NCBI RefSeq assembly: GCF_023101185.1
Contig: NZ_CP078077.1
Span: 2,757,630 to 2,821,629, forward strand
Source: Microbacterium galbinum
Lineage (GTDB): Bacteria; Actinomycetota; Actinomycetes; Actinomycetales; Microbacteriaceae
Length of the DNA: 64,000 bases
Direction of reading: 5' to 3'
A program made the translations under genes and the position numbers. Positions within the stretch are counted from its first letter, which is position 1, and each line of letters starts with the position of its first letter. Positions 54,855-63,875 of the stretch are shown here, piece after piece. The notes under the pieces are model-generated. The model did not search any database, was not told where the DNA came from, and saw only the letters and a program-made list of their open reading frames with translations.

Positions 54855-56459
54855 GTGCCGAAGCCCGTAGTGCTCATCGCCGAAGTTCTCTCTCCTGCCA
54901 CGATCGAGGCCCTGGGCCCGGACTTCGATGTCCGCAATGTCGACGGCACCGATCGCGAGGCGCTGTTCTCGGCGCTGTCGGAGGCGGATGCCGTGCTCGT
55001 GCGCTCGGCGACGCAGATCGATGAAGAGGCGCTGACGCACGCGCCGAAGCTGAAGGTCGTCGCCCGCGCCGGCGTCGGACTCGACAACGTCGACATCAAG
55101 GCGGCCACCGCGGCCGGCGTCATGGTCGTCAACGCGCCGACCTCCAACATCGTCTCGGCCGCCGAACTCACCGTCGGTCACATCCTCAGCCTCGCGCGCC
55201 GCATCCCCGCCGCGCACGCCTCGCTGTCGGCCGGGGCCTGGAGGCGCAGCTCCTTCACCGGAGCGGAGCTCTTCGAGAAGACCGTCGGCATCGTCGGCCT
55301 CGGCCGCATCGGCGCGCTGGTCGCCGCGCGTCTGGCCGCGTTCGACATGCGCGTCGTCGCCTACGACCCCTACGTCACCTCGGCGCGTGCGCAGCAGCTC
55401 GGTGTGCAGCTCCTCTCGCTCGACGAGCTCGTCGCCGAGTCGGACTTCCTCACGATCCACATGCCGAAGACGCCCGAGACCACGGGGATGATCGGTGCGG
55501 AGCAGTTCAAGGCCATGAAGCCGACCGCCTTCGTCGTGAACGTCGCGCGTGGGGGGCTCATCGACGAGGAGGCTCTGCGCGAGGCGCTCGTCGCGGGCGA
55601 GATCGCCGGCGCCGGCCTTGACGTCTTCACGTCCGAGCCTCCGGTCGAGGGCGGGAGCGCCCACGCGCTCCTCGACCTCCCGAACGTCGTCGTCACCCCG
55701 CACCTCGGTGCCAGCACCGAGGAGGCGCAAGAGAAGGCCGGTGTCTCGGTCGCCCGCTCGGTGCGCCTCGCCCTCGGTGGCGACCTGGTGCCCGACGCGG
55801 TGAACGTCGCCGGTGGTGTCATCGACCCGTACGTGCGCCCCGGCATCTCGCTCGTCGAGAAGCTCGGCCAGATCTTCGCCGCTCTCGCGACGTCGCCGCT
55901 CACGAGCCTCGATGTCGAGGTGCACGGCGAGCTGAACGACTACGACGTGAGCGTCCTCAAGCTCGCGGCTCTCAAGGGCGTCTTCACGAACATCGTGAGC
56001 GAGACGGTGTCGTACGTCAACGCTCCGCTGCTCGCCGAGCAGCGCGGCATCGCGGTGCGTCTGCTCAAGGACGACGTCAGCGCCGAGTACCGCAACGTCA
56101 TCACCCTCACCGGTGCTCTCTCCGATGGTTCGCAGCTCTCGGTGTCGGGTACGCTCACCGGCCCGAAGCAGGCCGAGAAGCTGGTCGGCATCAACGACCA
56201 CGCACTCGAGCTCCCGATCGAGAAGCACCACGTCGTCATGCTCTACACCGACCGTCCCGGAATCGTCGCGGTCTACGGGCAGAAGTTCGGCGAGGCCGGC
56301 ATCAACATCGCCGGCATGCAGATCGCCCGCGAGGCCGCCGGTGCCCAGGCGCTGAGCGTTCTCACGCTGGACTCGCCGGTCTCCGACGAACTGCTCGACG
56401 ACGTGCGCGATGCGATCGACGCCGACCTGTTCCGTCAGATCGAGATCACCGACATCTGA
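54855..56459 (+). CDS. serA: D-3-phosphoglycerate dehydrogenase
   Basis: 534 residues, the long actinobacterial form. The N-terminal substrate and NAD domains have ARAGVGLDNVDIKAATAAGV, GIVGLGRIGALVA (about 145-158), and the catalytic Arg/Glu/His in NVARGGLIDEEAL, DVFTSEPP, and VVTPHLGASTEEAQ. Then comes an intervening (ASB) domain and a C-terminal ACT domain (HHVVMLYTDRPGIVAVYG...INIAGMQIAREAAG) for serine control. The GTG at 54855 follows GAAGGA and fits the family N-terminus (PKPVVLIAE). Confidence 0.96.
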   Translation: MPKPVVLIAEVLSPATIEALGPDFDVRNVDGTDREALFSALSEADAVLVRSATQIDEEALTHAPKLKVVARAGVGLDNVDIKAATAAGVMVVNAPTSNIVSAAELTVGHILSLARRIPAAHASLSAGAWRRSSFTGAELFEKTVGIVGLGRIGALVAARLAAFDMRVVAYDPYVTSARAQQLGVQLLSLDELVAESDFLTIHMPKTPETTGMIGAEQFKAMKPTAFVVNVARGGLIDEEALREALVAGEIAGAGLDVFTSEPPVEGGSAHALLDLPNVVVTPHLGASTEEAQEKAGVSVARSVRLALGGDLVPDAVNVAGGVIDPYVRPGISLVEKLGQIFAALATSPLTSLDVEVHGELNDYDVSVLKLAALKGVFTNIVSETVSYVNAPLLAEQRGIAVRLLKDDVSAEYRNVITLTGALSDGSQLSVSGTLTGPKQAEKLVGINDHALELPIEKHHVVMLYTDRPGIVAVYGQKFGEAGINIAGMQIAREAAGAQALSVLTLDSPVSDELLDDVRDAIDADLFRQIEITDI

Positions 56460-56477
56460 TCACGGCGGGGTGTTCGA

Positions 56478-56505
56478 GGGCGGGGCGCGCGAGCGCCTCG
56501 CCCTT
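56478..56505 (+). terminator. Terminator after serA
   Basis: 10-bp stem GGGCGGGGCG/CGCCTCGCCC with one G-U pair (56478-56487 with 56494-56503), then TT. It also separates convergent genes. Confidence 0.7.
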
Positions 56506-56525
56506 CGTCGTCGACGGGATGCCGA

Positions 56526-57071
56526 TCACGGAGCCGTCGTGCCGAGGACGAGCGCGATCAGTGCGGAGAGTTCGTCGGGCCGGGGGACGAGATGCTCGGA
56601 GCCGTTCACGTCGAGGGAGTTGTTGAAGTAGAGGCCGTCGCTGAGCAGCATGACGAGGTCGAGCCCTGCCTGGTCGCGCACGTGCGGACGGATGGTGTCC
56701 TCCCAGCGCCTGCGCGAGTCCCGAAGGGCGTCCGCAGCGGCGACCGAGCCGCCCTGGGCGAGCCGTGAAGCGGTGACCAGCGCACGGTCGAGCGCGTCGT
56801 CCTCCATGACGGAGGTGCGGATGTAGTACGACACGGGGCCTTCGTCGGCGGCGTTCATGCGTGCGAGGTCGGCGGTCGTCAACTCCTCCAGGCGCTGCAG
56901 GAGCCCGGCGACGAGCTCGTCTTTCGATCCGAAATGGTAGAGCAGACCGCCCTTCGAGACGCCGGCGGCCTTGGCTGTCGCCTCGATGGTGGCGGCCCGC
57001 TCGCCCTCGGTGAGGACGAGCTCTTCGAAGGCGTCGAGCACACGCTCGCGGGCGAGGGGTGGTCGGGGCAT
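56526..57071 (-). CDS. TetR-family regulator
   Basis: 181 residues. The helix-turn-helix is ERVLDAFEELVLTEGERAATIEATAKAAGVSKGGLLYHFGSKDELVAGLL, followed by an all-helical ligand domain. It is divergent from a DHA2-type pump with a palindrome between them, the classic repressor layout. AGAGGA precedes the ATG. Confidence 0.9.
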   Translation of the reverse strand: MPRPPLARERVLDAFEELVLTEGERAATIEATAKAAGVSKGGLLYHFGSKDELVAGLLQRLEELTTADLARMNAADEGPVSYYIRTSVMEDDALDRALVTASRLAQGGSVAAADALRDSRRRWEDTIRPHVRDQAGLDLVMLLSDGLYFNNSLDVNGSEHLVPRPDELSALIALVLGTTAP

Positions 57072-57106
57072 CGGGTCCTCTGCTCAGTCGATCAGGGCGG
57101 GTTCTG

Positions 57107-57134
57107 TTACTATACCAGCCGGACGGTTTAGTAA
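57107..57134. promoter_or_regulatory. TetR operator between tetR and the MFS pump
   Basis: TTACTATACC and GGTTTAGTAA are 10-bp arms (one mismatch) around eight bases. The site covers the promoter region of both divergent genes and is unusually A/T-rich for this chromosome. Confidence 0.78.
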
Positions 57135-57162
57135 TGCCGCCGCAGAAAGTGAGAGGTGTGAC

Positions 57163-58698
57163 ATGACCCGGACCGCGTCGATCCCGACGGCAGGAACGGA
57201 TGCCCCCCGCGTTGGAGCCCGCGGATGGGCCGCGCTCATCGTGCTGATGCTGCCCGTGCTGCTGGTTTCAGTCGACAATACGGTGCTCAGCTTCGCGCTG
57301 CCCGAGATCTCCATCGCGCTCGCGCCCTCCGGTGCCGAGCAGTTGTGGATCATCGACGTCTACCCGCTCGTGCTCGCGGGACTCCTCGTGACGATGGGAA
57401 CGCTGGGCGACCGGTTCGGCCGCCGCAGGATGCTGTTGATCGGCGCGAGCGGATTCGCCGCGGTGTCGGTGCTCGCCGCCTTCGCCCCGACCGCCGGTCT
57501 GCTCATCGCCGCCCGTGCGCTGCTGGGATTCTTCGGCGCGATGCTGATGCCCTCGACCCTCTCGCTGCTGCGGTCGATCTTCGTGAACCGCGATCAGCGT
57601 CGGCTCGCGATCGCCGTGTGGGCCTCCGCGTTCTCGGCGGGCTCCGCGCTCGGACCGATCGTCGGCGGGTTCCTGCTCGAGCACTTCAGCTGGGGCTCGG
57701 TGTTCCTCATCGCCGTCCCGGTGCTCATCCCGCTCCTCATCGCCGCGCCGCTGCTCGTTCCCGAGAGCCGCGACCCGAACCCCGGACGCATCGATCTGCT
57801 CAGCATCGCCCTGTCGATGGCCGCGATGATCCCGGTCGTCTACGCGATCAAGTCGCTCGCGGTCGACGGACCCTCGGTCGTCGCCGGTGCATGGGCGCTG
57901 CTCGGGGTCGTGATGGGCGTGCTGTTCGTGCGCCGCCAGCTCCGCGCGGAGATCCCGATGCTCGACATGGCGCTCTTCCGGCGCGGCACCTTCTCGGGGG
58001 CGATCCTGGTGAACCTCCTCAGCGTCGTCGCGCTCGTCGGATTCCTGTACTTCGTGTCGCAGCATCTGCAGCTCGTGCTCGGCCTGTCGCCGATGATGGC
58101 CGGTCTGGCCCTCGTGCCCGGCATGGCCGTGATGATCGTCGCGGGGCTCGGCGTGGTGCCGATCTCGCGACGCGTGGCGCCCCACCTCGTCGTGCCGATC
58201 GGTCTCGCGTTCTCGGTGGCGGGGTACCTGATCGTGGCGTTCACGACCCACGAGCACGGTGTCGCTCCGCTCATCATCGCCTTCGTGGTGCTCGGCATCG
58301 GCATCGGCGCCGCCGAGACGATCTCCAACGAGCTGATCCTCTCGAGCGCGCCGGCCGAGAAGGCGGGCGCGGCCAGCGCGGTCTCGGAGACCGCGTACGA
58401 ACTCGGTGCGGTGCTCGGCACCGCGGTGCTGGGCGGCATCATCACCGCGTTCTACCGCGCTGCGATCGTGCTTCCGGCGGGGCTGCCCACGGAGACGGCG
58501 GATGCCGCGCGCGAGACGCTCGCCGGTGCCTACACCGCCTCGAACGAGCTCTCGGGCACGCTGGGCGACGAGCTGTGGCAAGCGGCCGCTGACGCCTTCG
58601 GCTCGGGTGTCTTCATCACCTCGCTCATCGGCGCGGGACTCGTCGTGGTCGCGGGCGTCATCGCCGCCGTCACACTGCGCACGCGCACCCCGCGCTGA
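57163..58698 (+). CDS. DHA2-type MFS drug transporter
   Basis: 511 residues, about fourteen helices, as in the EmrB/QacA group. Motif D1 is [18 protein letters not shown], motif A is [13 protein letters not shown], and motif C is [20 protein letters not shown]. It should export drugs or dyes by proton antiport. GAGAGGTG lies before the ATG at 57163. Control by the divergent TetR is implied. Confidence 0.92.
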   Translation: MTRTASIPTAGTDAPRVGARGWAALIVLMLPVLLVSVDNTVLSFALPEISIALAPSGAEQLWIIDVYPLVLAGLLVTMGTLGDRFGRRRMLLIGASGFAAVSVLAAFAPTAGLLIAARALLGFFGAMLMPSTLSLLRSIFVNRDQRRLAIAVWASAFSAGSALGPIVGGFLLEHFSWGSVFLIAVPVLIPLLIAAPLLVPESRDPNPGRIDLLSIALSMAAMIPVVYAIKSLAVDGPSVVAGAWALLGVVMGVLFVRRQLRAEIPMLDMALFRRGTFSGAILVNLLSVVALVGFLYFVSQHLQLVLGLSPMMAGLALVPGMAVMIVAGLGVVPISRRVAPHLVVPIGLAFSVAGYLIVAFTTHEHGVAPLIIAFVVLGIGIGAAETISNELILSSAPAEKAGAASAVSETAYELGAVLGTAVLGGIITAFYRAAIVLPAGLPTETADAARETLAGAYTASNELSGTLGDELWQAAADAFGSGVFITSLIGAGLVVVAGVIAAVTLRTRTPR

Positions 58699-58702
58699 CC
58701 AG

Positions 58703-58747
58703 TACGCTGGGGGAACCGAGCCGTCGACACCGACTCGCGGCTCGGTT
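58703..58747 (+). promoter_or_regulatory. leuB promoter with a stem-loop at the predicted transcript start
   Basis: TACGCT (58703-58708, followed by GG) should start transcription near 58715. A 9-bp perfect stem AACCGAGCC/GGCTCGGTT spans 58714-58722 and 58739-58747, so the leuB message would begin with this hairpin. No T-run follows it, so it is not a clear terminator. Confidence 0.5.
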
Positions 58748-58765
58748 CCCGAAGCAAGGAGTGTC

Positions 58766-59809
58766 ATGTCGCGTGTCGTGAAGCTGGCCGTCATCCCGGG
58801 TGACGGCATCGGTCCCGAGGTCATCGCCGAAGCCGAGAAGGTGCTCGACGCGGTCACCGCCGAGACGGACGTGACGTTCGACAAGACCCGCTTCTCGCTC
58901 GGAGCCGCCCGGTTCCTCGAGACCGGAGACACGCTCACCGACGACGACCTCGCCGCGATCTCCGCCCACGACGCGATCCTGCTCGGCGCGGTCGGCGGAA
59001 CGCCGGGCGACCCGCGGCTCAAGAACGCGAACATCGAGCGCGGTCTGCTCCTCAAGCTTCGTTTCACGCTCGACCACTACGTGAACCTGCGCCCCTCCAA
59101 GCTCTTCACGGGCGCCGCGGGACCGCTCGCGAACCCCGGTGACATCGACTTCGTCGTCGTGCGCGAGGGCACCGAAGGTCCCTACGTCGGCAACGGGGGA
59201 GCGATCCGTCAGGGCACCCCGCACGAGATCGCCAACGAGACCTCGGTGAACACGGCGTTCGGCGTCGAGCGCGTGGTCCGCTACGCGTTCGACCTCGCGG
59301 AGCGTCGTCGCAAGAAGCTCACGCTCGTGCACAAGACGAACGTGCTCGTGCACGCCGGTGCCATCTGGCAGCGGATCGTGAACGAGGTCGCGGCCGAGCA
59401 TCCCGATGTCGCGGTCGACTACCTCCACGTCGACGCCGCCACGATCTTCCTCGCGACGGATCCCGCGCGTTTCGACGTCATCGTCACCGACAACCTCTTC
59501 GGTGACATCCTCACCGATCTCGCCGGTGCCGTCACCGGCGGAATCGGACTCGCCGCCTCGGGGAACATCAATCCCTCGGGCGCCTTCCCGTCGATGTTCG
59601 AGCCGGTGCACGGTTCGGCGCCCGACATCGCGGGGCAGCAGAAGGCCGATCCGACGGCTGCGATCCTCTCGATCGCGCTGCTGCTCGACCACCTCGGCCT
59701 CACGGCCGAATCCGCACGCGTCAGCGCGGCGGTCGAGGCGGACATCGCGAGCCGTGACGGCGCGCGCACCACCGCCGAGATCGGCTCCGCGATCGCCGCA
59801 CGCCTCTGA
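58766..59809 (+). CDS. leuB: 3-isopropylmalate dehydrogenase
   Basis: 347 residues; oxidative decarboxylation step of leucine synthesis. The N-terminus is [15 protein letters not shown]; the Arg cluster includes [24 protein letters not shown] follows, and [27 protein letters not shown] with [14 protein letters not shown] are the metal and NAD sites. This is the actinobacterial short form. AAGGAG lies before the ATG. Confidence 0.95.
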   Translation: MSRVVKLAVIPGDGIGPEVIAEAEKVLDAVTAETDVTFDKTRFSLGAARFLETGDTLTDDDLAAISAHDAILLGAVGGTPGDPRLKNANIERGLLLKLRFTLDHYVNLRPSKLFTGAAGPLANPGDIDFVVVREGTEGPYVGNGGAIRQGTPHEIANETSVNTAFGVERVVRYAFDLAERRRKKLTLVHKTNVLVHAGAIWQRIVNEVAAEHPDVAVDYLHVDAATIFLATDPARFDVIVTDNLFGDILTDLAGAVTGGIGLAASGNINPSGAFPSMFEPVHGSAPDIAGQQKADPTAAILSIALLLDHLGLTAESARVSAAVEADIASRDGARTTAEIGSAIAARL

Positions 59810-59819
59810 TCCGCAGGCG

Positions 59820-59825
59820 TAGGCT
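59820..59825 (+). promoter_or_regulatory. -10 element TAGGCT for ilvE
   Basis: TAGGCT followed by GG, giving a leader of about 38 bases before the ATG at 59871. Confidence 0.5.
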
Positions 59826-59870
59826 GGAACCGCGCGAGGACGCGTACACCCCTCAGAACGGAACATCACC

Positions 59871-60971
59871 ATGACGACCATCGACGCACAGGCAGCAGTG
59901 GCTCCGCTCGATTTCGCTGTGACCAAGAACCTCGCCGCGGCATCGCCCGCTCGGGTCGCCGAAGTGCTGGAGAACCCCGGCTTCGGCGTCGCCTTCACCG
60001 ACCACATGGTCGACATCTGCTGGTCGCTCAAGGGCGGCTGGCACCGACCGCGCGTGCAGCCCTACGGGCCGATCCCGCTCGACCCCGCGGCATCCGTGCT
60101 GCACTACGGCCAGGAGATCTTCGAGGGCATCAAGGCCTACCGCCACGCCGACGGGTCGATCCACACCTTCCGTCCCGACCGCAACGCCGCTCGCCTGCAG
60201 GCGAGCGCGCGTCGCCTCGCGCTCCCGGAACTCCCGACCGAGTACTTCATCGAGTCGCTGCGTCAGCTCATCGCCGTCGACGGACGCTGGGTGCCGTCCG
60301 GTGCCGATCAGAGCCTCTACCTCCGGCCGTTCATGTTCGCCAAGGAGGCTTTCCTCGGCGTCCGCGCCGCGCAGAAGGTGGCCTACTACGTCATCGCGAG
60401 TCCCGCGGGTGCGTACTTCACCGGAGGCGTGAAGCCCGTGCGCATCTGGCTCTCCGAGGAGCACTCCCGCGCGGGTCGCGGTGGTACGGGCAAGGCGAAG
60501 ACCGGTGGGAACTACGCGTCGAGCCTCCTGCCGCAGGCGCTGGCGAGCTCGAAGGGCTGCGACCAGGTCGTCTTCCTCAACGAGAAGAACGACGTCGAGG
60601 AGCTCGGCGGCATGAACGTGGTGTTCGTGTTCAAGGACGGTCGCATCGTCACTCCCGAGTCCGACAGCATCCTCGACGGCATCACGCGCGACTCGCTGCT
60701 GCAGCTCGCCGAGGACCGTGGGTACACGGTCGAGCGCCGGGCGATCTCGATCGACGAGTGGCGCGAGGGCGTCGCCTCGGGCGACATCACCGAGGTGTTC
60801 GCGTGCGGCACGGCCGCCGTCGTCACCCCGATCGGTGCGCTCGTGGGCGAGGGCTTCGACGAGCCCCAGCCGATCGGCGAGCTCGCTCTGTCGCTGCGCG
60901 AAGAGCTCACCGACATCCAGTACGGGCGCCGCGAGGACCGCCACGGCTGGCTGCTGCGCCTCGACGCCTGA
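59871..60971 (+). CDS. ilvE: Branched-chain amino acid aminotransferase
   Basis: 366 residues, fold-type IV PLP enzyme. The PLP lysine lies in the segment just before GGNYASSLLPQALA (KTGGNYA, about 205), LHYGQEIFEGIKAYRH is the substrate loop, and EVFACGTAAVVTPIG binds phosphate. It catalyses the last step of valine, isoleucine and leucine synthesis, completing the pathway of ilvDBNC and leuB in this window. Confidence 0.95.
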   Translation: MTTIDAQAAVAPLDFAVTKNLAAASPARVAEVLENPGFGVAFTDHMVDICWSLKGGWHRPRVQPYGPIPLDPAASVLHYGQEIFEGIKAYRHADGSIHTFRPDRNAARLQASARRLALPELPTEYFIESLRQLIAVDGRWVPSGADQSLYLRPFMFAKEAFLGVRAAQKVAYYVIASPAGAYFTGGVKPVRIWLSEEHSRAGRGGTGKAKTGGNYASSLLPQALASSKGCDQVVFLNEKNDVEELGGMNVVFVFKDGRIVTPESDSILDGITRDSLLQLAEDRGYTVERRAISIDEWREGVASGDITEVFACGTAAVVTPIGALVGEGFDEPQPIGELALSLREELTDIQYGRREDRHGWLLRLDA

Positions 60972-60987
60972 CCGCTCACACGCCCCC

Positions 60988-61027
60988 GAGACCCCGCTTT
61001 GCCGAACCGGCGAAGCGGGGTCTCGTC
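60988..61027 (+). terminator. Strong terminator after ilvE
   Basis: A perfect 12-bp stem GAGACCCCGCTT/AAGCGGGGTCTC (60988-60999 with 61013-61024) ends the ilvE unit. Confidence 0.9.
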
Positions 61028-61042
61028 GTCGGGGCCGCTGGA

Positions 61043-61048
61043 TAGGCT
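61043..61048 (+). promoter_or_regulatory. -10 element TAGGCT for a leaderless FAH-family gene
   Basis: TAGGCT followed by GG, six bases before the ATG at 61055. Confidence 0.65.
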
Positions 61049-61054
61049 GGAGTC

Positions 61055-61831
61055 ATGAAGATCGCCCGATTCAGCCATGACGACGCCATCCTCTTCGGGA
61101 TCGTCGACGAGAAAGATCTCGTCGTCCTCTCGGGCGACCCTCTCTTCGCCGGCTACGAGCCGACGGGTGACCGGGTGCCGATCGCTGACGCCGTCATCCT
61201 CGCCCCGGTGATCCCGCGATCGAAGATCGTCTGCGTCGGCAAGAACTACCACGACCACGCCGCCGAGATGGGGGGAGAGGCTCCCGAGGAGCCGCTGCTC
61301 TTCCTCAAGCCGAACACCGCCGTGATCGGCCCGGGAGACACGATCGTGCGCCCGGCGATCTCGGAGCAGACCGAGTACGAGGGCGAACTCGCCGTCGTGA
61401 TCGGCAAGGTCGCGAAGAACGTCTCGGCGGCGGATGCCCTCGACTACGTGCTCGGATACACGATCGGCAACGACGTGACCGCCCGCGACCTGCAGCGTAA
61501 GGACGGCCAGTGGGCGCGAGCGAAGGGCTTCGACACCTTCTGCCCGCTCGGCCCGACGATCAACACCGACTTCGACCCGTCCGAGGCGACGATCGAGACG
61601 CGCGTCAACGGAGAGGTCCGCCAGAAGGCGCCGCTGACCGACATGATCCATTCGGTCGAGGAGATCATCGCGTACGCGTCGGCCGTCTTCACACTGCTCC
61701 CGGGTGATGTCATCCTCACCGGAACGCCCGCGGGCGTGGGCACCTTCGCGGCCGGTGACACGGTCGAGGTCGAGATCACGGGTCTCGGCATCCTGCGCAG
61801 CGCCGTGCGCGACGCCGTTCCCGCGGCATGA
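61055..61831 (+). CDS. Fumarylacetoacetate hydrolase family protein
   Basis: 258 residues. VCVGKNYHDHAAEMG begins the conserved FAH core, the metal-binding acidic residues are in YEGELAVVIGK, then GYTIGNDVTARDLQ, and VILTGTPAGVGTF closes it. Family members cleave or hydrate C-C bonds in acylpyruvates and aromatic degradation products, or act as oxaloacetate decarboxylases; the substrate here is open. It overlaps the next gene by four bases. Confidence 0.9.
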   Translation: MKIARFSHDDAILFGIVDEKDLVVLSGDPLFAGYEPTGDRVPIADAVILAPVIPRSKIVCVGKNYHDHAAEMGGEAPEEPLLFLKPNTAVIGPGDTIVRPAISEQTEYEGELAVVIGKVAKNVSAADALDYVLGYTIGNDVTARDLQRKDGQWARAKGFDTFCPLGPTINTDFDPSEATIETRVNGEVRQKAPLTDMIHSVEEIIAYASAVFTLLPGDVILTGTPAGVGTFAAGDTVEVEITGLGILRSAVRDAVPAA

Positions 61832-63096
61832 GCGCGCCGGCCCTCACCGCCGCGCAGCAGTCGGCGGTGCAGCGCCGCACGGTCCTCGTCCTCTCCCTCG
61901 GGCAGGTTCTCGGAGGGATCGCCTTCGGCGCGACCGTGTCTCTCGGCGCGCTCCTGGCCGCCGACATCTCGGGAGACGACGCACTGTCGGGGCTCGCGAC
62001 GGCGTCGGTCACGCTCGGCGCGGCGCTCTGCGCGATCCCGCTGGCGCGTCTCGCCGCGCGGGTGGGCCGTCGAAGGGCACTGACCCTCGGTAACCTCTTC
62101 GCGCTCGTCGGGATCGCGGTCGTCATCCTCGCTGCGTCGCTGCGCGTCTTCCCGCTGCTGCTGGCGGGCATCCTCATGATCGGCGCGGGCAACGCGGGCA
62201 ACCTGCAGTCGCGCTTCGCCGCGACCGATCTCGCCGTTCCCGCCCATCGAGGCCGCGACCTGTCGATCGTCGTCTGGGCGACGACGATCGGTGGCGTCGC
62301 CGGCCCGCTGCTGCTCGGGCCGGGGGAGATCGTCGGCGCCGCGATCGGGATGCCGCCGCAGACCGGGTCGTACGTCTTCTCGTTCGTCGCGCAGTCGGCG
62401 GCCCTCGTGCTCTACCTCGTCGCGCTGCGCCCGGATCCGCTGCTGGCCGCGCAGCGCATCGCGACCGTCGCGGCGGCGGCCTCGAGCGTCCAGGCCGTCG
62501 ACCGCCCGGTCGTCGCGCGCTACGCGATGTTCGCGATCGCGGGTTCCCACGTCGTGATGGCCTCCGTGATGGCGATGACCCCGATCCATCTCTCGCACAT
62601 GGCGCACAGCATGCACGCGGGGCACGATACGGCGGCTGCCGCGGCCGACGTCTCGCAGCTCGTCGGGATCACGATCGCGCTCCACGTCGCCGGCATGTAC
62701 GCGCTCTCCCCGGTCTTCGGCATCCTCGCCGACCGCTGGGGGCGGCTGCAGGTCGTGCTGTTCGGGCAGGTGCTGCTCGGCGGGTCGTTGATCTTCGCGA
62801 TCTTCGCCAACGACCGGGCCTGGGGCGTCATGGCCGCCCTCATCCTCCTCGGTCTCGGCTGGAGCGCCGCGACCGTCGCCGGTGCCGCGCTGCTGACCGA
62901 GTCGAGTGCACCCGAGCTGCGCACGCGCCGGCAGGGGCGCAGCGACTCGCTGATGAGCCTGTCGGCGGCCGCCGGCGCGGTGCTGGCCGGGGTCATCCTG
63001 TCGAACTTCCAGTACGCGGGACTCGGGATCGCGGCATCCGTCCTGGTGCTGATCATCGTCGCGCTGTCACCTCTCGGCCGCCGCGCACGCTCGTGA
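61828..63096 (+). CDS. MFS transporter with a His/Met-rich loop
   Basis: 422 residues, about twelve helices. ARVGRRRALTLGN is the motif A-like loop. Between helices near residue 250 is MTPIHLSHMAHSMHAGHD, a stretch dense in His and Met. Such residues can bind copper or zinc, but this group of transporters is not known to me to move metals. Co-translated with the FAH protein (ATGA) and with the methyltransferase (GTGA). Confidence 0.85.
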   Translation: MSAPALTAAQQSAVQRRTVLVLSLGQVLGGIAFGATVSLGALLAADISGDDALSGLATASVTLGAALCAIPLARLAARVGRRRALTLGNLFALVGIAVVILAASLRVFPLLLAGILMIGAGNAGNLQSRFAATDLAVPAHRGRDLSIVVWATTIGGVAGPLLLGPGEIVGAAIGMPPQTGSYVFSFVAQSAALVLYLVALRPDPLLAAQRIATVAAAASSVQAVDRPVVARYAMFAIAGSHVVMASVMAMTPIHLSHMAHSMHAGHDTAAAAADVSQLVGITIALHVAGMYALSPVFGILADRWGRLQVVLFGQVLLGGSLIFAIFANDRAWGVMAALILLGLGWSAATVAGAALLTESSAPELRTRRQGRSDSLMSLSAAAGAVLAGVILSNFQYAGLGIAASVLVLIIVALSPLGRRARS

Positions 63097-63863
63097 AGTC
63101 CTGGGCGGGAGTGGGGGAGGCGTACGCGACCTCGTACGCATCGCTCTGCGCGGGCATGGTCGGCACCCTGCTCGACGCCCTCGGGCCGGCTCGGGGACGC
63201 TCGCTGCTCGACGTGGGCGCGGGAACCGGAGAGCTGGTCGCCCGCGCGACAGGAGCCGGGTGGACGGCGACCGGTTGCGAGCCCGAGCCGACGATGCGGG
63301 AGGTCGCCGGGCGTGCGCATCCCGGACTGGAGTTCGTCGCCGCGGCGCTCCCCGAACTCCCGTTCGCATCAGCGTCGTTCGATGCGGTGACGGCGAACTT
63401 CGTGCTCAACCATGTCGTCGATCCGCGAGCATCGGCCCGGGAGATGACCCGGGTGGCGTCGCACGGTGGTCTGCTCGCCGGCACGATCTGGACATCGTCT
63501 CCGTCGTGGTTCTGGCTCGAGGTATGCGAGCGGGCAGGCGTGATGCCTGCCGCTGGCGAGCGGCTTCCGGCGCATAAGGACTTCGAGCGCACCGTCGGCG
63601 GCTTCTCCGCGATGCTGACGGATGCCGGTTGGCGGGACACCTCGACGATCGAACAGACATGGACGTGGGAGGCTGCGCCGGAGACCCTGTGGAGCTCGGC
63701 GGAGGGCGGCGTCGCCTCGGCGGGCCAGTTCTACCGCAGCCTCGATCGTGAAGAGCGTGCACGCTTCCGATCCGGTTTCGATGAGGCGTGTGCCGTCCAC
63801 GCGCGCGGCGGGATGCTTCCCCTGCGTCATTCGGCGGCGGTGGCGGTGGGGCGCGCGCTCTAG
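63093..63863 (+). CDS. Class I SAM-dependent methyltransferase
   Basis: 256 residues. Motif I is SLLDVGAGTGELVARA (about 37-52), followed by PELPFASASFDAVTANFVLNHV, the typical post-I and motif II region of small-molecule methyltransferases. The substrate is unknown. The start is a GTG overlapping the transporter stop. The TAG stop at 63861 is the first half of the gltX -10 element. Confidence 0.87.
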   Translation: MKSWAGVGEAYATSYASLCAGMVGTLLDALGPARGRSLLDVGAGTGELVARATGAGWTATGCEPEPTMREVAGRAHPGLEFVAAALPELPFASASFDAVTANFVLNHVVDPRASAREMTRVASHGGLLAGTIWTSSPSWFWLEVCERAGVMPAAGERLPAHKDFERTVGGFSAMLTDAGWRDTSTIEQTWTWEAAPETLWSSAEGGVASAGQFYRSLDREERARFRSGFDEACAVHARGGMLPLRHSAAVAVGRAL

Positions 63864-63866
63864 AAT
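63861..63866 (+). promoter_or_regulatory. -10 element TAGAAT for gltX, overlapping an upstream stop
   Basis: TAGAAT contains the methyltransferase stop codon TAG and lies nine bases before the ATG at 63876. Confidence 0.5.
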
Positions 63867-63875
63867 CGAAGGGCT

